Shown piece by piece: positions 11,901 through 26,900 of a stretch of 64,000 bases of DNA. The DNA lies in contig JAQFVV010000037.1 in assembly GCA_028023455.1 (NCBI GenBank), forward strand, positions 2,360,001 through 2,424,000, given 5' to 3'. This DNA is from Epiperipatus broadwayi. Taxonomy: Eukaryota; Onychophora; Udeonychophora; Euonychophora; Peripatidae. Under the pieces are notes generated by a model. That model saw only the letters and a program-made list of their open reading frames with translations, had not been told where the DNA came from and did no database searches. Each line of letters starts with the position of its first letter. The first letter of the stretch is position 1. The translations under genes were made by a program, and so were the position numbers.

Positions 11901-14900
11901 TATGTCCTGATTGTCACCCACCACTAGTGCTTTTTTGTAATAAAGCAGAACAATATCAAAAGATAATAGCCGGAATAGCTAAGGAATGTTTTTGATCTAG
12001 TGTCTGAAATTACATTGATGATTTCCAAAAGCATGAAACCAGGGTCTGAGGATTGGGGGATAATTTCTAAATAGAGATTTTTATCAATAAAGCTTGTTAG
12101 ATCAATTAGCTCTGTTTATTAGTTTTAAAAAATCTATATAATTCTTCACTGTTCCACAGCAAGTCATTCACATTAAAAAAAAAAAAGAAAAAGATAACAT
12201 TTTTGCATTAACACTAACATGTTTACTGAAGTGTATCCTAAAATGAGTGGAAAAAAGCTTTTAAGTATAATTTGATATTTAAAAAAATATTTAACAGAAA
12301 ATCCTAGTAGTACAAACTATTCTATATTTTTCCCTCATTAAATTATTTAAATGAAAAATTAAACATTTATCAATTTGTTTTATATATTTTTATAGATATT
12401 ATTTCTATTATAAATTTTAATATATAAAAAAAATTGGTAATAAATTGCATCATTTTATAACACAAAATCTATTTCTTTCATTTCTAAATAATTAGTTTCT
12501 GATGTGTAATGTATTAGTATACTAATTATATGTGGTAACAAACTCTAAAATTGCAAAACTGAATATAAATAGAAAAGGAGCAACACAATAGTATTTTGCT
12601 CCAGAAGGTTCTGTAAATAAAAAATCTTTCTCAAATAGCTGTTATATTGTTAATGTAGAATCAGTGGTGTGCAATCTTTTTACACTTGCAGCCTATATAT
12701 TCAGACTGAAATTTTATGGGACCCATTATATGTTGTTACCTTCCTATTATAAGCATATATATTCAGACTGAAATTTTATGGGACCCATTATATGTTGTTA
12801 CCTTCCTATTATAAGCATATAAGGATAATAATAGTCATTTTGCCACATTCATATATATATCTTAACATTATATTTCAATAGATATGATTTAAGATCTTTG
12901 AAAAAATGCATATTAACAAAAAATGTATAATAATATTTGGTTCTTAGTAAATCTGTTGATTTGTAGCAATAACTTTTTTAACCTGTTTTAGAAAATGTTT
13001 ACATTCAAGAACGTAGCACCACATATGAATGTTGTTAGGAGGATACTAGCATGAAGAATAAAATTGAGGGTGGGAATGAGAGAAATAGGAGCAATGTAAA
13101 CAAAGGCTTGTTATGATGTAGTCCTTATACAAACCAGATTGGAATATGAAGAAAGAATGTATTTAAACACAAAAGTGGTCAAACACCCAATAATGAATTA
13201 ATTAGAAAGAGAAAGGCTTTAACTTTTTCACATACACCTTAAATGTTTGTATAATAGCCAAATGATGTAGTTTCTTTTTTTTAACTATAAAGGGACCTCT
13301 CAAACCTCAATACAAGATAGGGATTTTGTAGAGATAAGAGTAGCCATCTTATCTTTAACCTAAATTCTTATTTATATAGGTGAATCTGCAGTTTCTTAAT
13401 TTGAGAGAATGAAGATATGCTCTTCACATTTAAAGTCTCTATCTTATGATGAGGTTTGAGAGGTCCGTCTATAGTAAAAAAAACTACACCATTTGGCTAT
13501 TATACAAATGTTTAAGGTGCATGTGAAGAAGGTTAAAGCCTTTCTGTTTCTAATTACAGATTTCCTGTGCATTTGATAAATAATCAGAATGTTACAATAA
13601 TGAGTTAAGCAGTTTTTAAGTATTTTTTAATAGTGTTTAGGTTTTGTTTTTTTCAATTAAAAATTTGTTATCGAACATGAGAACTTCTAACAATTTTCAC
13701 AACCCCCAACAATTTTTCTGTAACTCCTTGAGAGGTTGTTGATTGCATGTATCTGATGTAGATATTTAGTGAAGATTTTTTTTACCTGAAGGATCATCTG
13801 ATATTCTAATTTTGAGGTAAAACACTGTCATAAAGGGGTAATGGTCTTGTTCCTATTTGTATTGGTAGATGACTAATAATTTGATGTTTTAATGAATTCA
13901 ATTATTTGACTAGACATTAGTAAGTATTAGTTATAATTTAGCTCTAGGCATTTAATCAATAAATATATATTCCAAAAATTATTATTTTTCTTTTTAAATT
14001 TATTTTAGTTTCAAATATGTAAATTTTATTATAGTTTTTTTTTTTTTTTTTTAAAAAAAAAAAGAAAACTTGTATTTTACTCAATTAAACTTTATATACT
14101 TTAAAAAAATACCAGTTTGGGGTTATTCTTTATAATCTTTTGACAAGCCATAATTCTGAAATTAATCTGAAATTTAAAATAAAAACAAAATGTATAAATC
14201 AAAATATCAAAAAACATACATATATAACATAATATATACCAACACATACAGTAAATTAAAATATTTTAGGGGAATTATATATGTAAGGTTTTAAATTTTT
14301 TAGATGATTTGTATGATGTAGTGTCTTAAAAAATAGATTTGTGTATGATTAATATTCTTTAATTAAAATAATAAGTAAAAAAGAGAATAGAAAGAGAGGA
14401 TTAACTTTGTAAAAATATTACAGTTTATATATGTATTGATTTATTTTATATAATATGTTTTTTGAGGCATTATTTGATTTATATATTTTTGTTTTTATTT
14501 TATGTTTCCGATTAATTTCTGAATTATATTTTGATGAAGATTATAGATAATAATTGAAATGTTGATGGATGTATTTTTTATGTATACAAAGCTCAATTCA
14601 GTAAAAAGAAACAAGTTTTTTAAAGGATGTAATGAAATTTATTATGTAAAATATTGGTATAAATACAGACATTGTGCAGCATCAGATATAAATATCATTA
14701 GTTTACATAAGCAGTATATTTCAAGATTTCTTTATGCTATACCTACCCTAGTTTTATTACTTTTGATAGTCCAATAGGCAGAAAGATTCATCTCATGGAT
14801 AACATTATTCTCATGTTGGATTCTCATACATGGATTTGAAGAAAATACTGTGTACTTCAAATGTGGTTAATTTTTTTTTTCAATTTACTTCAAGAAACAG

Positions 14901-17900
14901 TGATGACCAAGATATATCTTATAATCATTTTAAAGTTAATTTTGAATCCACATATATTTTATGCAGTAGATCCCAGAAGATATATTACACATAGTCACAC
15001 AAACTATGTGAAGTGTTTATTGATAAAATATATCAAGCAATTATCAGCCAACCAGCGCAATATTAATTATTCATAGTCTTAGAACCATATCCTATGTGTG
15101 ACATTCCTTCATGTTTTATAATAAAAAGAATATATTAAAAAAAACAAAAACAGAGAATGATTTAATAATTACTCCTAAATTCCACACTAGAAACGATGTG
15201 AACAAAGTATGGTAATCTAAAAGCTTTATTAGCTGTTTAATAATTAGGCAAGCTAATATCCAGAAAACGTTCTATGTAACAGTTATGTTCTGTCATGATT
15301 TCAGCATCTTTCTCTATGCTATGTCCAATAATATTTATTGACAGCCAACAATGGATCTTCTTTCTATTGAAAATTGGTATATAAAAAATGATATACATAT
15401 TATTTGTCCATGGTTTTTTTTTACATATATATATAAACTTGTATATATTGTAAATTTCTGTTAAATATATATATTTATTGATTTCTAGAATTTAGCTAAG
15501 TAAATAAATATTAGAGCATGCAACTAATTACAGATAAAGAAAACAGTGACAATATTATGTATAGGAAGCATTTCAGTATTGTATGGTAAATAATTATTGT
15601 TTATTTGCACAAATGTGAGATTAGATTCTGCTGTTAAATCATATTTTTTTTTATTCTTTTAAAATAATTAAAATGAAATTAAGAAAAAGGGTTTGCATAT
15701 CAAACTAATATCAATCATTGCCAATTGTATCAACACTTCATTTCCATTCAAATTAGATTATTGTTAAGATGTACATCATAGAGGTTGATTAACAAAAAAA
15801 AAATATTTTGTACTAATAATATTAAACAAATTGAATTATGGGTATTAATTTTCTTTCAACAGGATTATGTAATGGAAATTGATTTGGAATTTAAAAATGA
15901 CTTTCTCATAACATATCATATCTTTACTACAGCCTTTGCCTAAAACACAATATCTAATAAATATTTAACAAGTCTATAAATAATCTAATTAATTAAAATC
16001 ATATATTTTATAAATTGCTTACCTCTGAGAACATTCATTGCATATTTATCTGTAATTAGTTATTCAGAAACATGGCTACAAATCCATCTATTTTTAATGT
16101 ATGATTTAAAAAAAATTGCTGACAATTTTATTCCAAATGCAATGTGTTTTAATATTGTGTGTATCGTAGATACAGTTGATTGTAAACACATTAGTGATTG
16201 TTTGCCAAATAATAATTGTTTAAAGAACCACAATAGTTACTCTTTTGATTGCATATCTGCATATGCAATTACGGAATCTTACAATAAAAGTATGCAAGCA
16301 TAAATACAACAAGCAGTTTTAACAATATGACAAATAATGGAATACTGCTACCAACAACAATCAAGTTCTAAATGATTTTTATCATAGTAAGAATAGTTGA
16401 TTGCACATAATTAAAGTTTTCTTGGTCAATTTCTGACAGAAGAAAATGAAATAAAACATCAGTCAGGTGATTAAATAGGTCTGCCATGTTGTCTTTGCTG
16501 TGAGGTGCTCAAATGTCGCATTGACTTTCAGAGCAACTCACACACGTTAAATAAAGTAAGATTGACTCTAAACAGAGAACATAAATATATAGTTTATTTC
16601 AAAAATTTATTAGCCGGGAATTTGAGTTTACAATATTTTTATTCAACATGGTTTTGCATGATTATGATTAATGTGGAATAACTGGATAAATGTCTTAACA
16701 GTTTTATGAAGTGAAACCTACAGATCCAAGAAATTTACAAAGTAAAACTTTTCACAAGGCACAAGTTTATACAAAAAAGGTGATTTAAAAATGTAGTGAC
16801 CACTATTACTTTAAGTATATTATATATTTATATAAAATCTATCTTGATGCCTTTTCTATGATTATCGTATCTTATCAGTATCTGAATTTAAAACTTATGC
16901 AAGTGAGTGAATCGCAGATACTGCTTTTGTTGAAAAAATATTCATTATCAGAGGTTATAAGTAGCATTTAACCAAAATATAGTGCAAATGAGATAATGAA
17001 AATTTGTTTAGCTAAATTAGTTTTTTGATTAATGAAGGCTATTAATCTCTAAAACAAATTTTTACTTTGGATTGAGATGAGGCACAAACTGTTTTGTGCT
17101 TAAAAATTTCAAAAATAAAAACGCTGTTTTTTGGTTTTAATATACTTAACAAATTATGTTATTTTTGCCAGTTATTTAGAAGTCTAATAAAAATTTAAGG
17201 AAGGCTCAAAAATATATTACTTTTAACATTTATTTAATTCCATATATTTGTTTTTAAATAATTATATGTACAGTACAATATTAAATGCTCATATGGTCCA
17301 CAAGATGAGTAGGCATTAGATAGGGATTTTATGCACAAGCCTTCTGGCATCCATTGATTACTCTGTTTAGCACAGGTGGCAATACTGTATGGAGAGTTTT
17401 GCTCTGTTTATCAACAATTAATATGCTAGTATAGGAAATGTGATCATGTGATGCTTAATGTTGGATAAATATATGCCATTACATGAAATTTGATATCACT
17501 GCTATATTATGCTACAATATTTGTATGGAAATTTTGTTTTCTTTTCATCATGCTATTTTTTTCAAAACCAATAAACCATGATAACCCCCCCCCTTCTCCA
17601 TAAACACGTAAAAAAAGGATGCAAGTGCAATTATTCACATAAATCAAATATTTATTGTTAAAATAGTACAAATTAAAAGATTAGTAATTTAGAATTCTAA
17701 AGTAATTATTCTTGAAAGTGTTTTTTACTATAAACATATTAGTTTATTTTAAAGTTTTAATGATAAACTAAAAAGAAAAATATTAAGAGTTGTAGTCTTT
17801 TTTACAAAGGCAAAGTTTTAGATATTACTCATAAATATTTTAAAATGAAGTATCTATTATGAAAAGATGAATAAATCATGAATAATTTAATTGAAAATAA

Positions 17901-20900
17901 TTTTACTAATTTATCAAGACTAGATAATCATTGTATTACAAATATATATCTGTCTATTCGAAGAAGGTTTAAACATTTCATTTACTATTAGAAGAATAAT
18001 GTACATTTTTAAATAAAAAGAAAACTATTTTGTTTTGTCCTGGCCCAGAAACGTTATATTAAAATATTTTTGCACAGAAACAGTGCCACCAAGCGATGCA
18101 CAGTGGCTATTTAACAAGAATCACTTGCAATATTATATCAGTAACTATAGAGTGAAAATTGCACTCGTCTTGATTATAAAGCATTTAATAATGAGATGTA
18201 TAGATACTGGGAGTTAACAGTGAATTATTTAATTATATTCAAATGACTAGTTATGAGAAAACATTTGATGTTCAAGCATTAGAAGTAATACCATCATTCT
18301 AAGAATCTTTAGCTCTAAAATCCACCTCTCTACTATTGCTCTAAACTACATAGGGCATTTTATTGCAAATTGTTGTTATCAATAATAAAAGAACTAATAT
18401 TAAAATTAAAGAGTCAAATTATTTGTATGATTTTAAAGTGAATGTAGACAACTTTATTTCATCTATTGGAAAGATTCTGTCATTTATAATGTAGTAGTTA
18501 ATATTTGCTAGAATCTGCTTAGTTTCAGATTACACACAGATAATCAAATTAGTTAAGATGGATGTTTTCCAATTTATGTTTAAGTTTAAATATAATTAAA
18601 ATTATAAATTGTGAAGCTATTTTTTAACAGGTAACAGACGTACTTAGAATAATACTACAATATCATACCATCCCATCATTAATATATTGTTATGCACACA
18701 TTTATTTATAACTATCTGTAAATGAAAATAAAATCATTTAGACTGCAATTATGCATTTAATGATTAACAATATAATGCAATAATTATTTTATTCTTAATT
18801 GCTTAAAAGGTCATGTGGCATCCCATTGAGCATTTAACAATTCCATTCAGTTAATCTGAGGCAAGTTATATTACTCAGCTGGAAATCAATTCTAGAATCT
18901 CTGGTTTTGTCAATCCTATATCTAATACCCTACCACCATAGTGAAACAATTTTGTCATATTTAGCTTTTGATTAAAATAATTTATCTTCAAGACATCTGT
19001 TATGAACAAATGAAAATTATTGTCCCCTGCTGTTATTAAGTATTTGTGTTGCCTTCATATATATATATTTTATTATATTTTTACAGTTGGAAATTTGTAT
19101 GGTTTTTATGTTTGAATTTCTCTGTTAATCTTTTATGGGTATAATTGAGTGCTTTTAAACAAGCAGCATAGCTTGATCACACCCTTATTCACCTTAGAAA
19201 TTGCCTTGCATATGACATGGATGCAATATAACGTCTCTGTTTCTTAATGATTATACTTTAATAATTTTCCAATGATATTGCTGTAATAGTTTTTCACATG
19301 TTCAAACATGATTTACTTTTTATGTTTATATGCATAAACTATTAGAAAAATATAAAAGATACAATGCCTGTTGAAATATGCTTCCTTTCCTCCATTATAT
19401 CATATTATAATTATGCTAATTTTCCAATGATATTTCTATATAATCTTTTGCATGTTCAAACATGATTTTTTTTTTTTTTGTATGCACATGTTGCTACCAA
19501 AAAATACAAAGTAAATCATGGGCTCATTACCCATAGGAATATGCCTCTTTCTCCCCATTTCATCATATTATAATTATATTATTTTGTTTTCGAAATCAGT
19601 GCATTAACACATGTCTGATCAAGCCGGATTAAATCATGATCTTCCTTCTACATGGTGATATTTGCTAACTAATCTTGCTATAGACCTAGAAAAGAAAAAG
19701 GGAAACTTTAACCACTAAATTTTGAGACTTAAAAAAATATCAAAAATGTTAATTCAAATTTCTAACTTAAGGTATACTTTTTTTTATCATAGTAAAAAAT
19801 AGTTTAAAAAAAAAAATCAAATTGTTGATTTTTTGGAAATTCATAAGACTGAAAGTGACACCTTGGTCATGATCAATGGATTTTAAGCTCCATACCCTGC
19901 TTTCTACTACTGTATCAAACCATGCATAGCATGTAAATCTCTCACTATATTGCTTTACTTTAAATAGTTTTAATCAGTAATACTAATAATCAAATGGCTT
20001 TAGGACTTGGGATTCCATAAGAAGTTTGAGTATCGAAAATTCTAGATATGGAATTGGTTCAAGGACTTTATACTCCAGAGTTTGGCACTCGGTCATTGCA
20101 CTAACCATATAAAACAAATAAGTAATCAAATAGTTTTATTGATTGGAAATCCATGTGCTGAAGTGTTGGAATTCGAATCAGTTCAAGGACTTTTTGCACC
20201 AGAGTCTGATATTATTACTGCACCAAAACACACTGGAAATTTTTAATCAGTGATTAAGCATATTATTATTTCATTATATTTTAAATGAATACAGATGTCA
20301 TTATGAAAGCTAATATCTCATTAGATATATGTTTTAAATTGAGATGTTTTTAATCCAGTCAAATTTATTAGGTGTCTTCTATATTGTTACAACCTTCAAA
20401 TGTTATTATTTTAGCATGAGTTATGATTTAATTAAGTAAGATTTTACTTAATTTTGAATTAACTTGTATATTATTTAGCCATGCATTTACACATAGATTA
20501 TATATAACTAATTATGTAATTAATACATTATAGAGCTATGTCTTGTAAAATATAGTTTTAAGCACATTCTATTATGTCTTGTATCTTAATTGAACTAATA
20601 AAATGTTTAAAATGCAGTCATTCATAGTCTATATATTTACTTAGTATCTGTAGGCAATTTATTGGTCACTGATATGAAGTAATTTATGCATTTACAAACT
20701 TATTTGATATTTAATGATTTATTGATGAATATTAGATACAGTGGACAGAGAAAAAATAGTTAAATAAAAGATAAATAACATAATGTGGTCTACTATAGGG
20801 CCAGTTTCTCTAGTATGTGATTACAGAAGATTAGTGGAGAAAACAGTACTCATTAGCTAATTAGCTGAGGATGTTTTTTTTTTACTTATTTTATTTTTAA

Positions 20901-23900
20901 GCTAATATTAGCTAGGTATCTAATTAGATACCATTAAGTAAATGGGTTGATTTATTTACTAGATCTGGCTAGCTGAAAGAAAAATCTTAAGCATATTTGG
21001 AAATTCTTATCTATTTAAAAAAAAAATCTACAAATTTTACCCAGATTAAATTCTGACATTGTGGTTATACATCCACTGTTGTATTTGTTTGGATATGTTA
21101 TTTTTAGACCACTGGAAAATTTTTAAATTGAAGTTAATTGGAGTGGTAAATGTACTAATTACATGTGTTTCTTGTATAGACTATTTATACACTACTAGAG
21201 GATTTTTAAATTTAAGTTAATTGCAGTTAATTATTTTATATGCTATTTATAGTCCACTGGCAATTTTTAAAATTTAATTGTAGTTAATCATAAGTATATT
21301 AATTCAATGGTATGTTTGTTATAAATGCTTTTATAGACCACAGGAAAATTTAAATTTAAATTAAATAAATTTAGAGATAATATGTGTATACAGTATTTAG
21401 ATATAAATTTGAAGAAATTGTGCAACAAAAATTTGACACATTAGAAATTCTAAAATGCAAATTTAAAAAATGACTAACTATTCAGAACAATCATCATCAT
21501 CATCAATCATTATCAATCCACTGCAGGATGAAGGTCTCTTCAAATTCAATCCATCTTCTCTGATCTTTAGCTTCTTTTCTCCACATCATCATCCATCTCA
21601 CACTTGGTATTTTTCTGGGTCTTTTACATATTTTATTAAATCCATATTTAAAGATTAATATTTTTGAACTGTGAACTATGATACTATGAATAGTATTTTC
21701 ATATTGTAAATTAAAGGAAATTATAAGATGATTTATGATATCACTTGTATAAAAAAGTCAATTAATTTAATGATTTATTGCTTGGAAGGTCGTATGGTGT
21801 TTGAATACTGTGATAGCTGAGTTGCAATCCATGACATTTAACTCTTGAATCTACTGTTTACTTGGGCCCTAAACAATGAAATGCATAAAAAAAGTTATAA
21901 ATGATAGATATAAATCAATAATGAAACATTTTATAATTTTTTTTTAAGAACATACATATGGCTTCAATAAAGAAAAACAGAAATTTATAAAATGCAAAGG
22001 GTATCTTAAGTCTTGTTTAGGAAATTAAGTTTTTTTTTTAAATCAGCTTTTCCTATCAAGTTTTTAGTTTATGTTAAATAATGAATAATAATTACAATTA
22101 TAGTAATATTAAAATCAGAATAATCTTTTTAGGATTCAGACTTTCACATGACCCACTACTCTCAGTACCATCTCATATTGCTGACCCACCTAATTACACA
22201 CATGTTGAAAAGATAAATAATCACCAATATACGTATTTCATGCTAAACCAGCAATCATCAGTTGGTCCAGATTATTATCTCCAGACATATATACAATCAG
22301 TATTCAGCTTTATATTAGGATAGCCAATTTAATGGACAGGCTTCGATCTTCTCCATATTCCAACTAACTCTTCAGGCATCCATATCATTGAAAATCTGAT
22401 GATGGAATGTTCATAGCCCATGTTAGTGCCAAGATTGTCATCCTACCCATGTTGACATATTAGTCATTCTGACCCCTCATGTACAGGAGAATAATCCATT
22501 TATACATACATATGTGAGGGATGGACAGACTTTTACACACTATTTATATAAATTAATACATTGTAAAGGCTTAAACCTGCATTTATATATGTAATATATG
22601 TGGGATTCGCTGAGAGTAGTAGGTCATGTGAAAGTCTGAGTTCGAACCTGCATACATTACATACATAAATGCGGGTTTAAGCCTGTACAATGTAATAATC
22701 TTTTTATTAACTTTTTGAAGAAAGAAAAAAATTGAATTGAGAGATTTGGATTAAAGAAATCTAATAATTTCTGGTTTTTAGAAATGAATATAATAGTGGA
22801 ATTGTTTAAAGACAGCAATCATCTATGAAGGCAACTAATAAGAGTTTATTTATAAATTGAATTGATGCAATAGCATTGAATAAAAGGAAAACCAAAGCAA
22901 TAGGCATTATCATGTATGATGGTAATACCAAGAGCTGAAAAATGCTTCATGTTGAAATGCATCTTGGGGGTCATTTACATTTTTGTATGACTGTAATGAT
23001 AGGTTTAAAGAAATACCTTAAAGGATTTTTATATTGGACTATTTCCATCATCTAATATGTGTGTTGAATGTCTTTAGAAAAGTTTAATTTTTAGTTAAAT
23101 ATTCCAAATGCATTCAACTGTTAGTAATATCACAGCAAACAGGTTAGTATATGCACCAACTGTTAGTAATATCACAGCAAACAAATGTTAATAATATCAC
23201 AGCAAACAGGTTAGTATATGCACTAACTGTTAGTAATATCACAGCAAACAGGTTAGTATATGCACAACGTTTCGAGAGGTATTTTTCTCCCCTCTTCTTC
23301 AGGTGTTAGAGCGTTACCTTAAATTTCAATAATCAAGAATCTAAGGACCCAGGTTCGAATCCCATGCTAGTACTGTCACTGGTCAGGCCAGCAACACCTG
23401 AAGAAGAGGGGAGAAAAATACCTCTCGAAACGTTGTGCATATACTAACCTGTTTGCTGTGATATTACTAACAGTTAGTGCATATACTAACCTGTTTGCTG
23501 TGATATTATTAACATTTGTTTGCTGTGATATTACTAACAGTGGTGCATATACTAACCTGTTTGCTGTGATATTACTAACAGTTGAATGCATTTGGAATAT
23601 TTAACTAAAAATTAAACTTTTCTAAAGACATTCAACACACATATTAGATGATGGAAATAGTCCAATATAAAAATACAGCTAGAACACCATCATCACAAAC
23701 CTTCAGAAAAACACCTTAAAGGATGTTTGGGAAATATGTAAAATATAGCACATTAATAAAAAAAAATGTGTTGAAACATACATTAATAGATTTAGATATA
23801 ATAATTTCTAACTTTAAAATTGGTATTTGTTGCTAATAGATAGAAATTATTTATGAGTGCAATTTAATAAAGGGATATTTATAAAATGAATTGAAAAATT

Positions 23901-26900
23901 AATATCTTTTTAAGATTTAATTAGAATTTCTTTCCTGTTTAAATACACCTATTATTTTCTTAATAATATAAACTTGTACTCTTTATGGAAGTCCTGTTAG
24001 CACTGAATCATAGCTTTTGGGATTCATGAAACTTCCTAGAAATGTTGCACTACTCGATTAACTTAATGAAATGCACAAATGAAAAATGAATAAAGCATAT
24101 ATTATAAAATCATGTACCAGTTTTACAAACATCAGGATGCTCATTTTTCACAATTCAAAGATTGACTATTATAAAATACTCTCAATAAAAGACTCCATCC
24201 AGAGTAGATACTTCCCAATTATTAGACTATTTATTTTCTGACTCACACCATCTGGAGTGTTCGATGCAATACAGTTTTCATCTCTCTACCTCCTAATACG
24301 GACCTCACATTTATCAACCTCATCAACAAGATTAGAAATAAAGACTTAATACTCTCATCAAAATTTCTGTATGATGAAACCTGGAAATTATTCCAAATAC
24401 TGAAACCATTCAAAACATAAGTTGCAGATCAAATTGATTTATAAACCTCATCACCAAAAAACTCATCACTTATAACTATTTGACCTTAAAAACAATATGT
24501 ACCTAAATACCTAATACATCATATATAATGTAATTAATTGATAAAATTGTTTTGAAACTAAAGCATATACATATAACAATAACAGTTTTATTCCAATAGT
24601 AACATGCAAATTATCTCTCTGTTCGCTCAAACAATAATCACTAAGTAATGATAAATTATATTATTATTATTATTATTATATAAATTAGATAAATATACAT
24701 ACCTAGATGTCCCATTAAGGTTGAATTACATAATGACAATTAATCATACACATACCCAATTCCTCAATTAGAAATTGGATAATACACAAAAAAATTAATA
24801 ATATAAATATACACCTTACTCTAAAGCAAACACATGAAAAACTGATATCATTAATGATTAACAACTGAGAAGAAAAAAAAATACTTATAAATGTTTATAT
24901 AATATAATAAGAATATAAATAATTATTCATACTTTTAGTCCTTGTCTTTTATACTTTTTTTTTTTTTTTTTTGGCCTTTATCTTTTTCTGTTATATTTGT
25001 CTTTTGCCAGCAAAAAAGTATATGCCAGTTGACCCCACCGACCGACCACCACCCCTCAAATAGGATTGGATATCATCCTTAACCTCTGCTTCTCAATGTC
25101 TTTACAACTGTCCTGCAACTGCTTATTCCTCCAAAATGAAATACTGGGATGCATATAATCTACAGAATCCCCAAACATATTCTCCTATTTCCAGACTTAA
25201 CATATCCAACAAGAAAATCATATCACAGTTTAAATTTTGGAGCCTCGAAGCAAAATTCCTGGACTTCATAATAAAAATAAATCTTAATGCCCTACCAACT
25301 AAATGGTTTTTGGTAAACAGAAGGGGATTCAATAACATTGACCCGCTATGCCAACTCTGTGGCCGGGAATCAGAGACATTTGAGCACATTTTGAACATCT
25401 GCCCCAATCTCAACAGTGTCAGACAATTAATCCACACAAACTCAAAGATCAACTTTCAAATAATTAATTCAATCCAACACTGCCTTGGCACAAAAAACAT
25501 TTGCATGGCTAAGACTAGCCACATTCCTCACCTTTTCCATCTGGTCCGTCCGCTGCAAGCTAGCCTTTGAAGGAGCTCATTTAAATCCTCTCCAAGTTTT
25601 CATTAACATCATCAACAACATCAAAAAAAAAAGGGATGAAATCCTCTCTACCTCTATGGCCTTCTTTGAGACATGGAGACTGTTGAAGTCCCGATACAAC
25701 AATAATGCAAACACTGCAACAAACATCAAACCCACCATCAAAAAGCAATATATTTAATATGCCTATAAACACTCTATGGTCACTCTAGGCATCAACCTGC
25801 TGCAGGAACACAATGTCATTCAATGGAAATACTGCAACCACTATCAATACAAAATTGTACAAGATAAACCAATGTCCACATAATAATACATGCATGAGAA
25901 CTCTTTACCTTTTAACCAAGCTTAAACTGTTATCCTGTCTATCATAATACTATGTATATTTTGTTTTAAATAAATTTTTTGATTAAAAAAAAAGTAATTA
26001 TGTCAAGCATTGGTGGCCCAGCGGTTAGCATAGCTGCCTTCCAAGCAGCTATCCTGGGTTCACTTCCCGGTCAATGCTTTGACATATAAAAAAAAAAAGT
26101 AATTATATAAAAACTGACACTTTGATTGTCCAATTATAATTCTCTGAATGATTTTTTCTTATTTCCATTTATTAAGGAGTTTAAAATGAATTCTTAGTCC
26201 TTTGATTACTCCTATGGAATTTGTGACTGGATTATAACTAAACAATTTTATCCATATGGTTCTTTGCAAGTTAACAAAATAGCTCATAGTATTTTCCCCA
26301 TGATTGTGAATAGCTCAGGTCATTATTGTACCTCAGTAGATCTTCTCTTCTGACTTGGATAAGGTACATGTATGTATTTAGAAATGATAGAATTGGGGTA
26401 GAACAATTAAGATTTCTTCTTCATGCTTGGTCATTTCTTTTTGTATACAGGCTGGACAACATCATTGTTTCTTCTGTGGAGTGTTATGTGGCCAAAGATA
26501 GACAACAACAGCTTTTCTTGGAAAATCATTTTTATAAAATTTAACATATATATATGAAACCATCTCATATTTTGAATTATAACTCACTCTTTCTGACTTT
26601 TCAATATTTAGCATGTATATGTGCAGATCAGATGGTTTTTACAATAAAAAAAATCTGCTAGTCCATGTTCTGTGCCAAAACATATTCTGCCAAAATTCAT
26701 AGTGACAATGCTTTTTATAGCTTATTAAACTTAATTACTTTCCTCCAACTCTATAAGATATTAATAAGCAGCTCAATTAAACATCCCCTCTTAACCATTA
26801 TTAATACTTGCTTATTAAAAAGCACAAGAAAGAGAACAGATAATGATTAATCATAATTGGAAATAGAAAAAGAAAAACAGAGAAAATAAGAAAAATATTA

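Larger units (their letters stand above)
23029..23673. mobile_element. Long palindromic foldback element with internal tandem units
   Basis: The arms (23029-23304 and 23396-23673) are near-identical inverted copies. Each arm begins with TTGGACTATTTCCATCATC, carries three or four tandem units containing AATATCACAGCAAACA and GGTTAGTATATGCAC, and ends in a hammerhead-like motif. The 91-base loop contains GGTTCGAATCC, a consensus tRNA B box, and an A-box-like stretch just before it. The same outer terminus appears in the smaller foldback at 60164-60287, defining a family. Confidence 0.88.

Noticed and set aside
12661-12692. hAT-like left end (CAGTGGTGTGCAATC)
   Set aside because: No matching right end or target duplication found nearby.
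23100-23590. CRISPR-like array of repeated units
   Set aside because: Repeats are tandem and palindromic units within a eukaryotic foldback element, without regular unique spacers or cas genes.
26007-26077. Functional tRNA-Gly gene
   Set aside because: Flanked by an A-tail and target duplication, B box mutated, and sister copies exist with the same extra flanks: a SINE copy.
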